Assembly (NCBI RefSeq): GCF_019649055.1
Contig: NW_026570361.1
Span: 244,760 to 308,759 of the forward strand
Length of the DNA: 64,000 bases
Reading direction: 5' to 3'
Source: Paramacrobiotus metropolitanus
Taxonomy: Eukaryota; Tardigrada; Eutardigrada; Parachela; Macrobiotidae
Shown in pieces: positions 43,143 through 55,161 of the stretch (its first letter is position 1; each line of letters opens with the position of its first letter). The notes beneath the pieces are model-generated. The model searched no databases. It was not told the origin of the DNA and worked only from the letters and a program-made list of their open reading frames with translations. A program made the position numbers and the translations under genes.

Positions 43143-43421
43143 ATGAGCGGAACATCCAAGTATTATCGCAATTTCCCTACGGTTGCGCGTGAGGTGAATT
43201 ACGGGAACACGGTGTTGGTGCACCGCGACTCCGGTCAATGGTGGCTGAGATACGTGCAGGATATTGACGGCGATTACTTCTTCATTAATTTCGATGCCAG
43301 CACAGTCAGCTCCCAATGGCTCCATTCCCGTCACCTCTGGCCGCACAATGCTCTGGTGCGCAATCGGAAATTGGATGACTGCGATAAACCCCCATACTCT
43401 GTGCAGGTGGCGATTGCTTGA
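43143..43421 (+). pseudogene. barrel/F-box protein, copy B, 5' fragment
   Basis: The ATG and about 92 codons match the barrel-like domain: REVNYGNTVLVHRDSGQWWL, DYFFINFDAST and the HLWPH end. Codon 33 is TGG here, against TAG in copy A. Similarity stops after VQVAIA near 43415, where the segmental duplication ends, and the frame meets a stop. No F-box or C-terminal exon follows. Confidence 0.85.
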
Positions 43422-43714
43422 AGGACTGAACGTGTTCCAACTTCAACTGTTACTACATATTACTGGACTGAATAATTTAGTTGCCCATAATTTCGGACTG
43501 TATGGCTGCAACATCAGGGCATAATTTTGGATGTTTTTATTTTCAAGTTAGACTCTCCATTTTATGTTTCATACATTTCCTGATTTATGTCCTTTCATAT
43601 GTTTCCTTTAATCCCAGAAAATTTTGGTATTCATGATCCCACCCGCTCTTTAGTCACCAATGGGTATTTTTTATTTCACAAAATGCGGTAACATCACAGT
43701 TTTGAAACAGTAAA

Positions 43715-45205
43715 TCAAAATAACAAAATTTCATTTAATGCTGCCGCTCCTTCCATTGTACCGAGAACGGAAGCAGCGTTGCCTCGCTGAATTTCCAGCG
43801 ACAGACGTTGACGGAGGTACTCATGGGAGCGAGGCTCACCCGTATGCTGTTGTAATCGCTTGCCAATTTCCTTCACTAAACGGCTAGCTGATTTTCCCCA
43901 TGGTCCAAGAGTTTCAAAAGCCAGCGGTACGAAGATGTATCTGCCCTGTAGGTACAAGTACAGTCCCGCCTTTCTATCCTCCGCCTGCGCGGCGGCGGAT
44001 CCCGCAGTGACTGATGTGGCTTTCCGGTGAGACATAGCAACAGTATCCACGCAGGTCACGTCCCACGCCAAACACATACCGCGTTGCCACGCAAACGTGG
44101 TGCAGCCATCTGGGCGACGGTCCGATGTGTGGGATGTACCTCGCGGTTCCAATTTTGCAGGGATGCCGGCTGATACTAACGATCTGCACAAAATACTATT
44201 CAAGCCGCCGTGGCGTGGATGTCTTCCGGCTGAGAAAGCACAGGACAATCCGTGGTGGCCATACACATCGACGGGCTTGTGGCACTTAGAACATAAGTGC
44301 GCTTCACAGATATTCACCCCCAGTCTCAGGCCGACTGATATCTTCACGGTGTCATCGTCCAGGAGGTTGCCGATGTGTGCCGAGGGCAAGGCATTTAACC
44401 ATATGCCGGCTTCCGGTGTCGACTGTGCGAGGAGCCGGGCCCGGTTAACTTCATCATCGCGAAAGATGTCCAACAGGGTGGATAGTGATGTGTTACATAG
44501 CGGAAGGTCCCATGCTCGTTGTACCTTTCTGACATTTTGCTCCGGGAGTTCTGCCAGTCGCGCGTTGACTTTCCACAACTCAGAAGCGGCCGAAACATTT
44601 ACAGTAGAGTGATCAGGAAGCAATAGTGATATTAAGCCAGATACGGAGTGAATCGATGCCAAAAAGGCAGGGAGAGCTAATTCTTCCGCCCGGCGTATAC
44701 CAATACCGCCTCTGCTCACTGGTAGTGTCGCCTGCCGCCAACACGGATAGTCGTCGTGCGACGTGCGTACATTGCACAGGGACTGAAAACACACCCGCAC
44801 TGCTTCATCCAGTTGATAGAGTTGTTGCGGTTGTTTCCATGCATTGCAACAGCGCAGCATATGAATGATTTTTGGGGCCCCTAGACAGTTTTTGAGTAGG
44901 AAGAGTGACTGGTGACGTGGCAAAAGCTCTAACCGCTCACACGCCATTTTAACTGTTGCGCACTTTTCGGCTACAGCTGGACCGATGGCATCGTCCAAAA
45001 CCGGTGCACCTAACAACAGAAAGTCGGCATTTCTCAGGATGCGTAGTTTCGGGTACATCTCCTGGAAATATGCTACAGCATCGTTTCGGGCTTCTTCGGT
45101 TCCACCGGAAATATGAAGCTCGCACTTTGCCTCGTTCACCACTAGGCCGATTTCACGGGCTTTCAGAATGATTTCCGCAAAGGCATGTGCTACTGTCGCT
45201 GGTCA
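43715..45205 (-). mobile_element. RLE-type non-LTR retrotransposon, 5'-truncated
   Basis: The open frame of nearly 500 codons is the C-terminal part of an element related to the ORF at 1-1701. It begins after the RT active site, near AFAEIILKAREIGLVVNEAK. The thumb region follows, with SRGGIGIRRAEE. A zinc knuckle (CSKCHKPVDVYGHHGLSC, C-x2-C-x9-H-x4-C) comes next. The restriction-like endonuclease has RRPDG, then LAWDVTCVDT, fitting the PD...D core. Order RT, knuckle, endonuclease is that of R2/NeSL/R4-type elements. The 5' cut near 45205 without upstream RT is the usual result of incomplete reverse transcription. The retained frame is intact, so the copy is fairly young. No clear poly(A) tail is visible at the 3' end. 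Confidence 0.85.
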
Positions 45206-46816
45206 CCAATTAGAGTTGCCGGGATACAACTTACCAATAATTCTTCATATTTATAATGGCTAACCACGGCCCAATTCGCTACACTCCTCTCCTAAGAAAT
45301 AGTCCGCTCTCGGGAACGGTGCCATTGACTGTATGGCGACTGGATTTACCAAATTGGTACTGTGCAATGGGATCCGTTCATCTGGAGCAGATACAACTGC
45401 CCATGAATTCGTTCTCGTCAATCTTGATTTACAGTTTTTCTGTCGAGGTAATTCGAGTAAAGAGTTAATATGTATGTGCGAAGCCAGCAACACCATTTTA
45501 AGAATTTCCACCACGAGTTAAGATGCGAAAGCGTTTCTCTGCACAATGCCTTTTCTTCTTCCTTGGCACGAGTTGAACCAACCAGCCAGGGTACAAAGGT
45601 CACGTCGTGGATTACCTTGCCACTAAAAAATGCTTGCAATTTTCGTAATCAGGATCAGGATAAAAAGTCTGCTTTTGGGGTGAGCTATCCAGCAGCATTA
45701 TTACCAGATTTTATACCGAAGGAACTGAAACCGATGCAAAGACCTATATAATACCTGTCTCACTTTTTGACGCAGCCAATAAGGGATGCAAAGTTACAAT
45801 CGTCGGAGCGCAGTTGTCCAGCTGACGGAGATCCGCTGTAAGTAAGTGAAACTATCTGTATACCATTCGCCAAAACATTTCTGCCGAAATTCTGCGGCAG
45901 ACTAACTATCTGTATTAAAGAGAAGGCGCATACATACACGATAGTGACGATACGGAAAACGTTATTCGAGACTCCGAGTTGGCCGCTTTAAGAAAATGTA
46001 CGCTAACGGAGGTTCCACTGTAAATTTGCAAAAAAATCGTACACTGGGCCATTGTTAGAATAGACCTACGTTTGTACCCAACGTGCATGCGTGGTTTTGA
46101 CCCTTTTCGTGAGCAGCATGTCTGACGGCCGAATACAAGTAAATACCTCGTGGCTTTTGCAGAAGCCAGATACAGTTGTACGACTGCTGCGTTCAGTAAT
46201 CAGTCGGTGCGTTCATCCTTTTGGGCACTGCGTAATGCTATTTTATTCTGCATACTGCATTAAGCATAGGTATTCTACAGATATTTAGCAACCCATGAGT
46301 GTTTACAAACTTCAAAGCTCTGTTTCGTACACAGCACTCTGCGAAGGAACTTTATCGAACAAGATAGCGCAGGCCAACGGTCCGGTAAATTGTCCGAGCG
46401 CTTCAGCTGTAGCGGAACAAAATATCTGAGATCGGTAGGTTTATCGAGCAAAACTTGTACGAAACATAATCGGCAAACGACTTTCCGATGCCCCAAAAAA
46501 CAGCATGACAGATTCATGAATAACCAGTTAACAACCAACATTGCACTGTATCGAACATGAGAAACCGCACAGAGGAACATAAATCAAACTATGGGAACGC
46601 AACCAACGGTTTGCTGGAGGGCCTGGTCAAGGGACCTGGCATACACTGTCCCTGGAATTGTTAAGCATAAATCTGGTTTTCTCGGCAATTTTTAAAATAT
46701 CTGCCTGCTGATACTCCATAATGCAAAGCAACGTGCACTGATTGGCTGCTTTTTAATATCCGGTAGCATCTGGGATCTTTGTTAAACTGGATTTTCAAGC
46801 GTTTTCACCTTTTATA
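45206..46816. other. intergenic, no gene recognised
   Basis: Short frames only, none with a motif. It should hold unrelated flanking DNA of the truncated retroelement. Confidence 0.45.
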
Positions 46817-47654
46817 TTGGTTCAATTCCGGAGGGTTACTACTACTGAAAATCTGCCGTGCCTTTTATCCCTCAACAGAGACGTCGTAACTAGCACGGAC
46901 ATTGCCCACATAACCGTGATTTCTGCTGTTCGCTACCTGGAAGCCTTCCAGCGTAAACCTTTCCGCCGGAACCCGGCACAAAAGTTTGCGATACGTAAAC
47001 CATTCTGTCGGACTGCGTAAGTCTTTCGGCCGGCTACAAACGCAATATTCCGGACCGATATTACCGGTTCACTTCGCTTATGTCGTCGACAGCTTCTTGC
47101 ATGTGCAACCTGTATCTATAACAGGAGTTCGCCTTTCTCTTTCGCATGTGCCACGCCTACTCTTCATTCCAAACTTTCCACTTGTTCATATCGTGATAGC
47201 ATTATTCTTATATGTTTTCCCGGTTCTGGTTCTCGCTGGATTGCACGGCAGACTTTTATTGCACATGTATCGCCGAGCCAAGATTTCGCTGGCAGCAAGA
47301 GTACTGGTATTGCGGGAATCCGGAAGACCGCCTTCCAATGCGAGATATAACCTGACTAACTTTTTCGGTAATAAAGAGCAAAGACCCGGCAGGGTGAATT
47401 TCGCAATAACGTTGGCCACTGTTATCCCGGCAGTACTCTATGCCAAATATCGTTTCATGGTTGGAACAATGATATCCAAGTTGAAAACTACGTCGATTTT
47501 GCGACCGCAATATATTTTGTATTGCTTGCTTCTGAATTCTCTGATTAATCCGATTTTGTTGTTCGCTTTCAATCGCAATTATCGAACTGATCTGAAACTG
47601 CCTTTGGTCAAATTGGGCTGTTTTGAGTGCTGTGCGCCCGCATCGAGCAACTAA
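46817..47654 (+). pseudogene. rhodopsin-like GPCR, C-terminal half, probably frameshifted
   Basis: The first frame (46817-47020) contains AVRYLEAFQRK, which fits the DRY-region of helix 3 and its loop. A second frame (46986-47654) has helix 5 (LVHIVIALFLYVFPVLV), a basic loop (MYRRAKIS), helix 6 (NFAITLATVIPAVLYA), and helix 7 with LINPILLFAFN, a variant of NPxxY. A Cys pair in FECCAP near the end could be a palmitoylation site. The two frames overlap, so one frameshift joins them. Helices 1-2 are not found upstream. This is either a pseudogene or the last exon of a gene with a sequence error. A relic of its helix 5 lies at 23600-23785 on the minus strand. Confidence 0.68.
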
Positions 47655-48121
47655 CGGCCCTCACTGCTAAATGGGACGAAATGGCACTGGCTCTTGAAGG
47701 TTAACGAATTGGAAAAATTATTTAGCAGCTCTGCAAATTTAATTAAATTTGCAAATTAGCAGCTGCTGTGAATTATTACTGGCGCAATTATGAAAATGTT
47801 TGTCTTTTGAATTACGGCGCTGCTCACTCTCTCTGCAGGTATTAGAGATAACAACAAGAAAGCTAGTGATAAGATAATACGGAATATTGTGACATGTAAT
47901 AACATCAGCACACATGGGAATCAAAGTGGCCATAGGGCCGATATATGTACGTGATTATGAAAGCGATACGATAATTGCACCGGTGGTATTTTATGATTAC
48001 AATTTCGGACTACGTTAGCGTCATACACTCCACGCTCTCTTATATCGCTCTCTCTCGCTTGCTGCCTCTTGCTCTGCTTTTTTTATTGTTTTATTACTCG
48101 CTTTGGGAGATTCACTAGGCC
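47655..48121. other. intergenic, no gene recognised
   Basis: The last 100 bases before the barrel/F-box ATG are pyrimidine-rich (CTCTCTTATATCGCTCTCTCTCGC type), possibly promoter sequence. Otherwise nothing. Confidence 0.4.
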
Positions 48122-50093
48122 ATGCCTGCGACAACGCTGTATTTTCGTAAATTGTTCAGGGATTCGCGGGAAGTTAACTACGGGAACACGGTGCTGGTGC
48201 AGCGCGACAACGGCCAATGGTGGCTGGGGTATGTACAGGATATTGACGACGATCGCTTCTTCATCGATTTCGATGCCAGCACGATCGATGCCCAGTGGAT
48301 CTCCACTAAATATGTCTGGCCACATCATTTCGTTTCCGACCAAAAATGGCCAACCATCTATGGAGGCAAATCAATCCAGATAGCTCTGCGGCAGTACGCA
48401 GGTGGGCCGATGGTCTTCCAATTGGGCACAGCCATCGATCAGTCGGACGCTTTGTACGCCGTAGTCCGTACAAAGAATTCAACGAACCACATCGTTCATC
48501 GCAATTATCTCGTTGAAAGTCTACCAGCAGTTGACAAGGGTGACAATTTCTTTCGGCGAACTACCGGGTTTCTATACAGAAAACATGTCGTTGCGCTTTC
48601 GGACGCTTATTTGCTGCCTGAAGCGGATTTCCTACCGATGTTTGTGGGCCAAACATCCCAGCTAGCACTGAACCGGAAATCTGATTTGTGTGATTCAAAC
48701 TGCCGTTTTCGAATAGGATTTGCATTTGACAAAGCTTTTTCGATTGTATGGATACAAAAGGCCCCCATCGCGGGGGGAAATATATGATAGATTTGGGTTG
48801 TCGAGTGTTTGCGCGAGTGGGAAACGATACGGTCACCTTCTTTTGTGCTGAAATGCATGGAAACGCAGCGGGTCGTAGCGTGTTCTGGGACCAACTTTCT
48901 TTAGAGAAAGCGTGCAAGGACTACATCCGTGAAAAGCTTAAGACAATCTGCATTAACTTGGATAGGACGTTGGGGAAAGCACTGCAGCATGGTCAGTGAC
49001 TCGGTGCAACGGCGCTTCAATCGAGAAACCGTGCAATATGCCTTTACTGCAGTGTGTCGACATCTAAATTTTTTATTGCTTCACCATGTCTTCGATTTCT
49101 TGACCTTACGGTTATAATTTTCAAATGTGACTTATATTCCCCCGTATGTCCTTACTTTGTGTCGGAATAGTTTGTTGAAGAACCACTTTAACGGTTCCAT
49201 GAAAACAGAATATAATGCAGCATTTTGTTATTCGATATTCTGCAGATACCGAAGAAATGTCCATCAGTCAACTGCCGCATCCCATCGTATCAGGGATTTT
49301 GCTTATTTTGGATGTGGATTCCCAGGTGCAGACGCGCCGGTAAGTTACGGCAGTTGCGCTCATTTAGCACTTTTCAAAATGGAAAAGAAGATCGGCGAGG
49401 GGGATTTTGCACCGGGATACTGGCATTACTTCGGGTTCATTTACGGCCGTGACGGCATCTACACGTCGCGACATTGACGCTCGATGCGATGATGTTATCA
49501 TTCCGTTTTTACGTTTTCGCGCGACGCAAACGGCCGCAGAACAGTCCCGACTCTTTTTGGCAGCAGCAGACGAACACTGTCCGGCGGTTAGTCCGCGCGT
49601 TTTGGAAAAGGTCACAGCGATACACGCGCGCTGGGTTGAAGTGCTGGGCTATCCTGACAGTGATGAGTGGACTAGCATTCGTATTTTCCTGAAGCTGTAA
49701 GACGTTCGAAGTAAATTCTCCAACTTGACTGGTTCAGTTACTTTGCAGAACATCCATACTTAAGTATCGTATTGGCGCTGAAGCGGTTGCTACAGCAGTT
49801 TTTAAACTTTTTCGTTTTTATAAGATAATTATTTTGGAAGCTGTATTACCGAAACTCAGAGCCCAGAGAGAGAGATAGTTTGAACCTAGAGCATCAAGCT
49901 CTCTATCTGCATCTTTCGCTCAACTATCTGCAGCATCTGTTCATTTGGCCAAATAAATTTTTTTATCAGGTTCAACAACTTCCGTTGGAATCACTCTCAG
50001 CAGCAGTGGGACACAATGGACCTCCGACAGCTGGACGTTGCCACTTTGACCAACGTGACCTCCGCTGTCCTTGATGCTTCCTTTGAAGGCTAA
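48122..50093 (+). pseudogene. barrel/F-box protein, copy C, frameshift and exon 3 deletion
   Basis: Exon 1 (48122-48991) starts ATG and has the barrel-like domain: REVNYGNTVLVQRDNGQWWL, RFFIDFDAST, YVWPHH. The frame shifts near 48745-48780, between a Cys-containing DSNCRF motif and IDLGCRVFARVG. Exon 2 (49246-49339) is the F-box: ISQLPHPIVSGILLILDV. Exon 3 has lost its acceptor and first 440 or so bases; only the end survives (about 49395-49696), with FRATQTAAEQSRLFLAAAD and IFLKL. Exon 4 (49970-50093) ends TMDLRQLDV, TLTNVT, VLDASFEG. The same exon 4 follows copy D. Two lesions make it a pseudogene. Confidence 0.8.
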
Positions 50094-51818
50094 AGCAGCC
50101 GTCAGTACAAAAACATACCTGGTTATTTAAATAGAATTTTACTGGTTTGGACAATTTCAGTTTCAGATTGTGCAGCTGTTTCCTGAAGGCTGTCTTTTTC
50201 AAATTACTGCGCGAAAAGCGGAGTCATAAAATGCAAAGTCCTATTGAGTCTTGCTCGTTGGTTTGCTTGTTTAGTGCGTTCCGCTAGGCAGGACTCGGAA
50301 CTCAAAAACAGTAAACTATATTTTGTGTGCTTGATCAAAGCGATATCAGAGTGAACCGGAACCAAAACGCAACGCATCCTAACGCACGGGACGATCTGTT
50401 CAATTAGGCCTTCGATCTGACCGCACAGTGATCTGGTCTCCTCGTAGTACTCGATGCTGGTGCAATTTCAAGGGATTTGCCTTGGTACATAGTACCTAAT
50501 TCGGGTACATTCACGGGAACTTGTGCTGTCGCCCACTATTTTTTAAAATTGTAAAATGAATTTCAAAATTTTTAAAAATTAATTTAAAATTTGGAAAAAG
50601 TGGTAGAAAGCTGGTTCGATACCAAAACGATCTTCATGGTAATGTGCGTTTCGTGCAAAATTTGAAGAGCACCGGTTCATAATGAGACTTTTGGTACACC
50701 TCGGCGCGTTTAGACTTTTGGAATTTTATTAAATAAAATTCCAAAAGTTTAAACGCGCCGAGGTGTACCAAAAGTGAAATTTTCACTAAAACTCCCGAAC
50801 CGGATGTTGCGCGCACATACGGTTTTTTCGCCTATGTATACGAATTCTTTGGCTACAAAATATTATAAAGCAGTGCAAAACAGGGTATAGGAGTGCGCGA
50901 CAGCAAAAAAAAGTTGGATGTATGTGAATTTGGTGCTATGTACCGGGCCAAATCCCTTAAAAATATGTTCCTTTTTTACACTCACAGTACAGTGAAAACA
51001 CTAGCACCATACACGATAAAACTGTTTTATTTCATTCTCTCCCTTGCTGTTCACTATCTTTGAACTAAATAATTACTCGATTGGGGATAAACGACTACTG
51101 AGCACCCTCCCGGAAAAAGTGAGATCGTAGCGTGTTGCGTTGATATGACTCCACATATCAACGGAGCACGTTAGTATGTCCGCTCCCGCATTGGCCTGTC
51201 GAGCATCTATCCGCTCTGTGAGTGGCCAGATATCACCCAACCGTATTTGCACAAAACCACTAGGCGTGATCATAACAAAGACGCTAATTGGCTCAATATT
51301 ATCCAATTGGGAAATTAATAGTCAATTGGCACGGCATTTTAAAAGCAGCCAATGCCAAACATTTTTTGCAAAATTTCTTATTAATAAAAAATAAAAAGAA
51401 TTAAATTTTTTGGAGTTTTTTTGCGACCCAGTTTTCCGTTTTAACTTAATTGTCAATTTTGTGTTGGTGGTTTATGTGGACTATGTGGAGTCTATTGTGG
51501 ACTGCTTTTTTTTCATTTATTTTATCCATACGGTGCAGGCCTGTGCGGAGCTCCGCTGACGGAATAGCACCTAAAACCAGCATCGACTCATAAACAATCT
51601 ACACTGTGGTTGTCTCTAAAACAAAAAAGTCAAAATTACAACGATTAATGCAGTCAACTTACCTTTGAGGCGCTGTTTGAAGAAAAGCAGCTACAAGGAG
51701 CTCCTACATGTTGAGCCGTTGTAGTCCCAGACTCCCAGTTACCTGTCCATTCAAACATCTAGAAGACACTATCGCACAGTTCTTACTACGTAAAGCTTGA
51801 AATTTACCTTTCGTAATA
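50094..51818. other. spacer between barrel/F-box copies C and D
   Basis: Much of 50100-50790 is a diverged duplicate of the spacer after copy D (54605-54760 and 54100-54350), so the tandem duplication included flanking DNA. It holds the long palindrome at 50687-50775. From 50900 to 51818 I see no gene. Confidence 0.5.
50687..50775. repeat. near-perfect long palindrome, 43-base arms
   Basis: Left arm 50687-50729 and right arm 50733-50775 are inverse complements with one mismatch and a three-base centre. The arm starts ACTTTTGGTACACCTCGGCG. It would form a very stable cruciform or hairpin. The related sequence near 54340 has the beginning of one arm only. Confidence 0.92.
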
Positions 51819-54604
51819 ATGAAAATCATCATGATAAAAGAAGCTCGCTTCTTCATCGATTTCGATGCCAGCACGATCGATGCCCAGCGGATCTCCATTA
51901 AACATATCTGGCCACATCATTTCCTTTCCGCACAAAAATCCATCCATCGAGGCGAATCAACCCAGGTGGCTCCGCGGGAGCACGCAGGTGGGCCGGTAGT
52001 TTTCCGAACGTGTACGGTCACCGATCAGTGGGACGCTTCCGTCATCGTGCGCGTGGGCAGTCCAAACTTGGCCGAGAAGAATTCAACGAACCGCATCGTA
52101 CATCGCAATTATTTCGCCGAAAGTCTGCCAGCAGTTGACGATGGTGAGAATTTCTTCCGGCGGACTACCGGGTATCAGTACAAGAAACATGTCGTTGCGC
52201 TTTCGGACGCTCATTTGCTGTCTGGAGCAGATTTCCTACCGACTTTCCTGGGCCAAACCTCCCATCTAGCACTGAACCGGAAATCTGATTTGTGTGATTC
52301 AAACTGCCCCTTTCGAAGAACAGTTGCTACTGACAGGAGCGTTTTCGCTTGTGTGGGTAAAGGTGCTCATCGCCGGCAGACATATACTATAGATTTGGGT
52401 TGTCGCGTGTTTGTGCGGGTCGAACAGGATACGGTCACCTTCGTTTGTGCTGAAATGCATGGCGACGCAGCGGGTCGCAGCATGTTCTGGCACAAAGTTT
52501 CTGTAAACAGAGCGTGCAAAAACTACATCCGTGAGAAGCAAAAAACTGCCTGCATTGACTTGGATAGGACGGCGGGGAGCGTGCTGCAGCCTGGTTAGTG
52601 AACCGGTACATTAATCGAATGACAAGTAGTGCATTATACCTTTATCTCAGTGCGTCGTCATCTAAATTGCTTATTGCTCCACGATCTTTTCATTTCTTGA
52701 CTGTTCTTATTTTCGATTGTTACATGTTTGACCATAATTCATATTTTGCCTCGAAACATTTTGTTGAAGAAACACCGTAGAGGTTCCACGAAAACAGGCA
52801 AGAATATAATGCTTGCGTACAGCATTTCTTCATTACCTAATCTGCAGATACGGAAGAAATGCCCATCAGCGAACTGCCGCATCCCATAATAAAAGAAATT
52901 TTGTTTAATTTGGATGTGGATTCACAGGTGCAGACGAGCCGGTACGTTACCGCATTTGCGCTCATTTAACACTACAAAGCCGTGAATCGTATTTTTTTAA
53001 TTTTTATCAGTTTCTAACTCTGAGTTACCAAGTCTGCTCGATGCAGTCCCTGTGTGATACTTCAATTTCTTTTTTTGCTTTAAATCAGAGCACCGATAAG
53101 AGAATCCTACAAATTAATAAATTGGTACTCCCTAGAGTTTGCGCTCTGTGGCGGCTTCTTTCCCGGAACTGCATTAATAACCGTCACTTCATCTTCGATC
53201 TGTGCTCGACGTGCCAGAAAAAGCCACATGAAGATGCGTCGTTAAAATGCTACAGTGATTACCGCAGCTACAAACTGGTAACCGTGTTGGACGGCATCCT
53301 TCCTGGACGCACGCATACGCTAACGCAAGACGGAAATCACGTGCACACTTCGAGGGATGCATTTGTCCAACAGCGAATGTGGACGGTGCAACGAGTACTT
53401 GAAGCTAAAGGCATTCGGCTGCCTGTAGTTATTGTAAAGAACGGCCGCGATTGCATTGAATCGCCTCTCCTGACCGTCTGTCACGATTCCGACACCGACA
53501 CATTCGAATATCCGTCGCTGTCCCCGATGATGTCGGTTTGTGAAGAGCTGGTGCTGAGTAACTACAACGCGTGGGAAGCGATCCTCAGATCAGCGCTGGA
53601 GATTTTGCATTGGGATACTGGTACTACGTCTGCTTTACCCTTGTCCGAGATGGTGTTTACTCGTTGTGAGTATGACGGTCGGTGCGATATTATCATTCCG
53701 CTTCTGCGCTTTCGCGCGGCGCAGACGGCCGTAGAACAGTCCCGACTCTTTCTGGCAGCAGCAAACCAACACTGCATGCCCGCTAGTCAGCGCGTTTTGG
53801 GAAAGGTCACAGCAATACACGGGCGCTGGGTGCAGACGTTGGCCTACCCGGAGGAGTGGATCAGCATTCGTATTTTCTTGAAGCTGTAAGTACATTGTGC
53901 TTAAGAAAGGTGACCCGGTACAGGATACCAAATTCATGTACCACCAAAAAAGCTTTAACTTCCGCGCTCTCCCAAGCGCTTTTTTTGCATCTTTTCTGGC
54001 ATTCTGTAGCCAAATGATTTAAATTCATGGCCTGAAAATGTCAGTGCGGCACAACATACGGTTGGGGAGTTATGACATTCAGAAAATTTCAAAAGGTTAG
54101 AACACGTTCAGGTCCAACAAAAGTCTCATTATGGATCGATCTTCTTCCAATTCTGCATCAAAACCATCATATAGTATGAAGATCGTTTTACACTGAATCA
54201 GACTTCGAACATTTTAAAATTTTGAAATGAATTTAAATATTTGTAACTCATTTTTAAATTTCAAAGAATGGTGCATCTCTGGTTCGGTGCAGAAGCGACT
54301 TTCGTACTAATGTACAAAATTTAAAAAAGATCGGTAAATGGTGAGACTTTTCTTTAACGTGAATGCGTTTTCTAGGTGAATTTTCAAGTCACCTAACTTG
54401 AAATCATTTTCAGCCCAGATTACCAAGCTCGCTGTTTACCACAGTCGTTCATTTGATCAGCTGATTTTTTTCTTAATCAGGTTCAACAGTTTCCATCGGA
54501 ATTATCATCCACAACATTGGAACACGATGGATCTCCGGCTACTGGACGTAACCACTTTGACCAACGTGACCTTCGCAGTTCTTGATGCATTCTTCGAAGA
54601 CTGA
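51819..54604 (+). CDS. barrel/F-box protein, copy D
   Basis: Exons 51819-52593, 52848-52941, 53136-53885 and 54481-54604 join in phase to 580 residues with canonical splice ends. Exon 1 keeps the second half of the barrel-like domain (RFFIDFDAST, HIWPHH) and a Cys-containing middle (SDLCDSNCPF, IDLGCRVFVRV, VTFVCAEMHGDAAGR). Exons 2 and 3 make the F-box: ISELPHPIIKEILFNLDV, then RVCALWRLLSRN. Exon 3 continues with a conserved region (LEAKGIRLPVVIVKNGRD, FRAAQTAVEQSRLFLAAAN). Exon 4 ends NTMDLRLLDV, TLTNVT, VLDAFFED. It is the only copy with an open frame through all exons. Its start differs: the first 45 codons of relatives are missing, replaced by MKIIMIKEA, so the barrel is incomplete. F-box proteins bind Skp1 and bring targets to SCF ubiquitin ligases. 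The target is unknown. Confidence 0.72.
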
Positions 54605-55161
54605 CGCAGCCGCTAGCACAAAAATCTTTCTGGTTAATTACATAGAATTTTTATGGTTTGAACAATTTTAATTTCACATGTCAAATGATGCTGCACTTAT
54701 TTCCCGAAGAATGTCCCTTTCCGGAAGTGATTCATGGGCGACGGAGATGATAAATGCAAAGTCCCTTAAATGCGAATTGTACTACATAATCGATTTATTG
54801 TTCAATAAGTGCTGGGCAGGACTATGATTGCGGCAGTGCGAAAGAACTAACAAAGCACTTGAAAGCAGTGGTTACGGGAATGGGCAGTATCATTCTCAGT
54901 CTGAATAGTATGCGGCGAGGATGTGCACAGCCAATCCGCTGAGCTTGGCGATACCATCCCGTCTCTGTGTGCTTGCATGGGCTCCGACAGTACCGAATCT
55001 GATCAAGCAAAAAACACCTGCATTTAAATCACACTGTACAATATGTAATCCGTCAATACTCAATACTGCTGAAATATTCGAATACCGCTGCATTAACTGA
55101 GATGGTCCGCGTTCGTAGCCAGCGCGCTTGCAAAGCGTTGGCTTGGTCCCGCATTCGCGGA
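54605..55161. other. spacer between barrel/F-box copies D and E
   Basis: The first 150 bases resemble the spacer after copy C. No gene or element recognised in the rest. Confidence 0.45.

Larger units (their letters stand above)
38785..43415. repeat. segmental tandem duplication, right unit
   Basis: Second copy of the block at 30640-37100. It ends inside exon 1 of barrel/F-box copy B. It carries its own MITE (42208-42494). Overall more decayed than the left unit. Confidence 0.88.
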
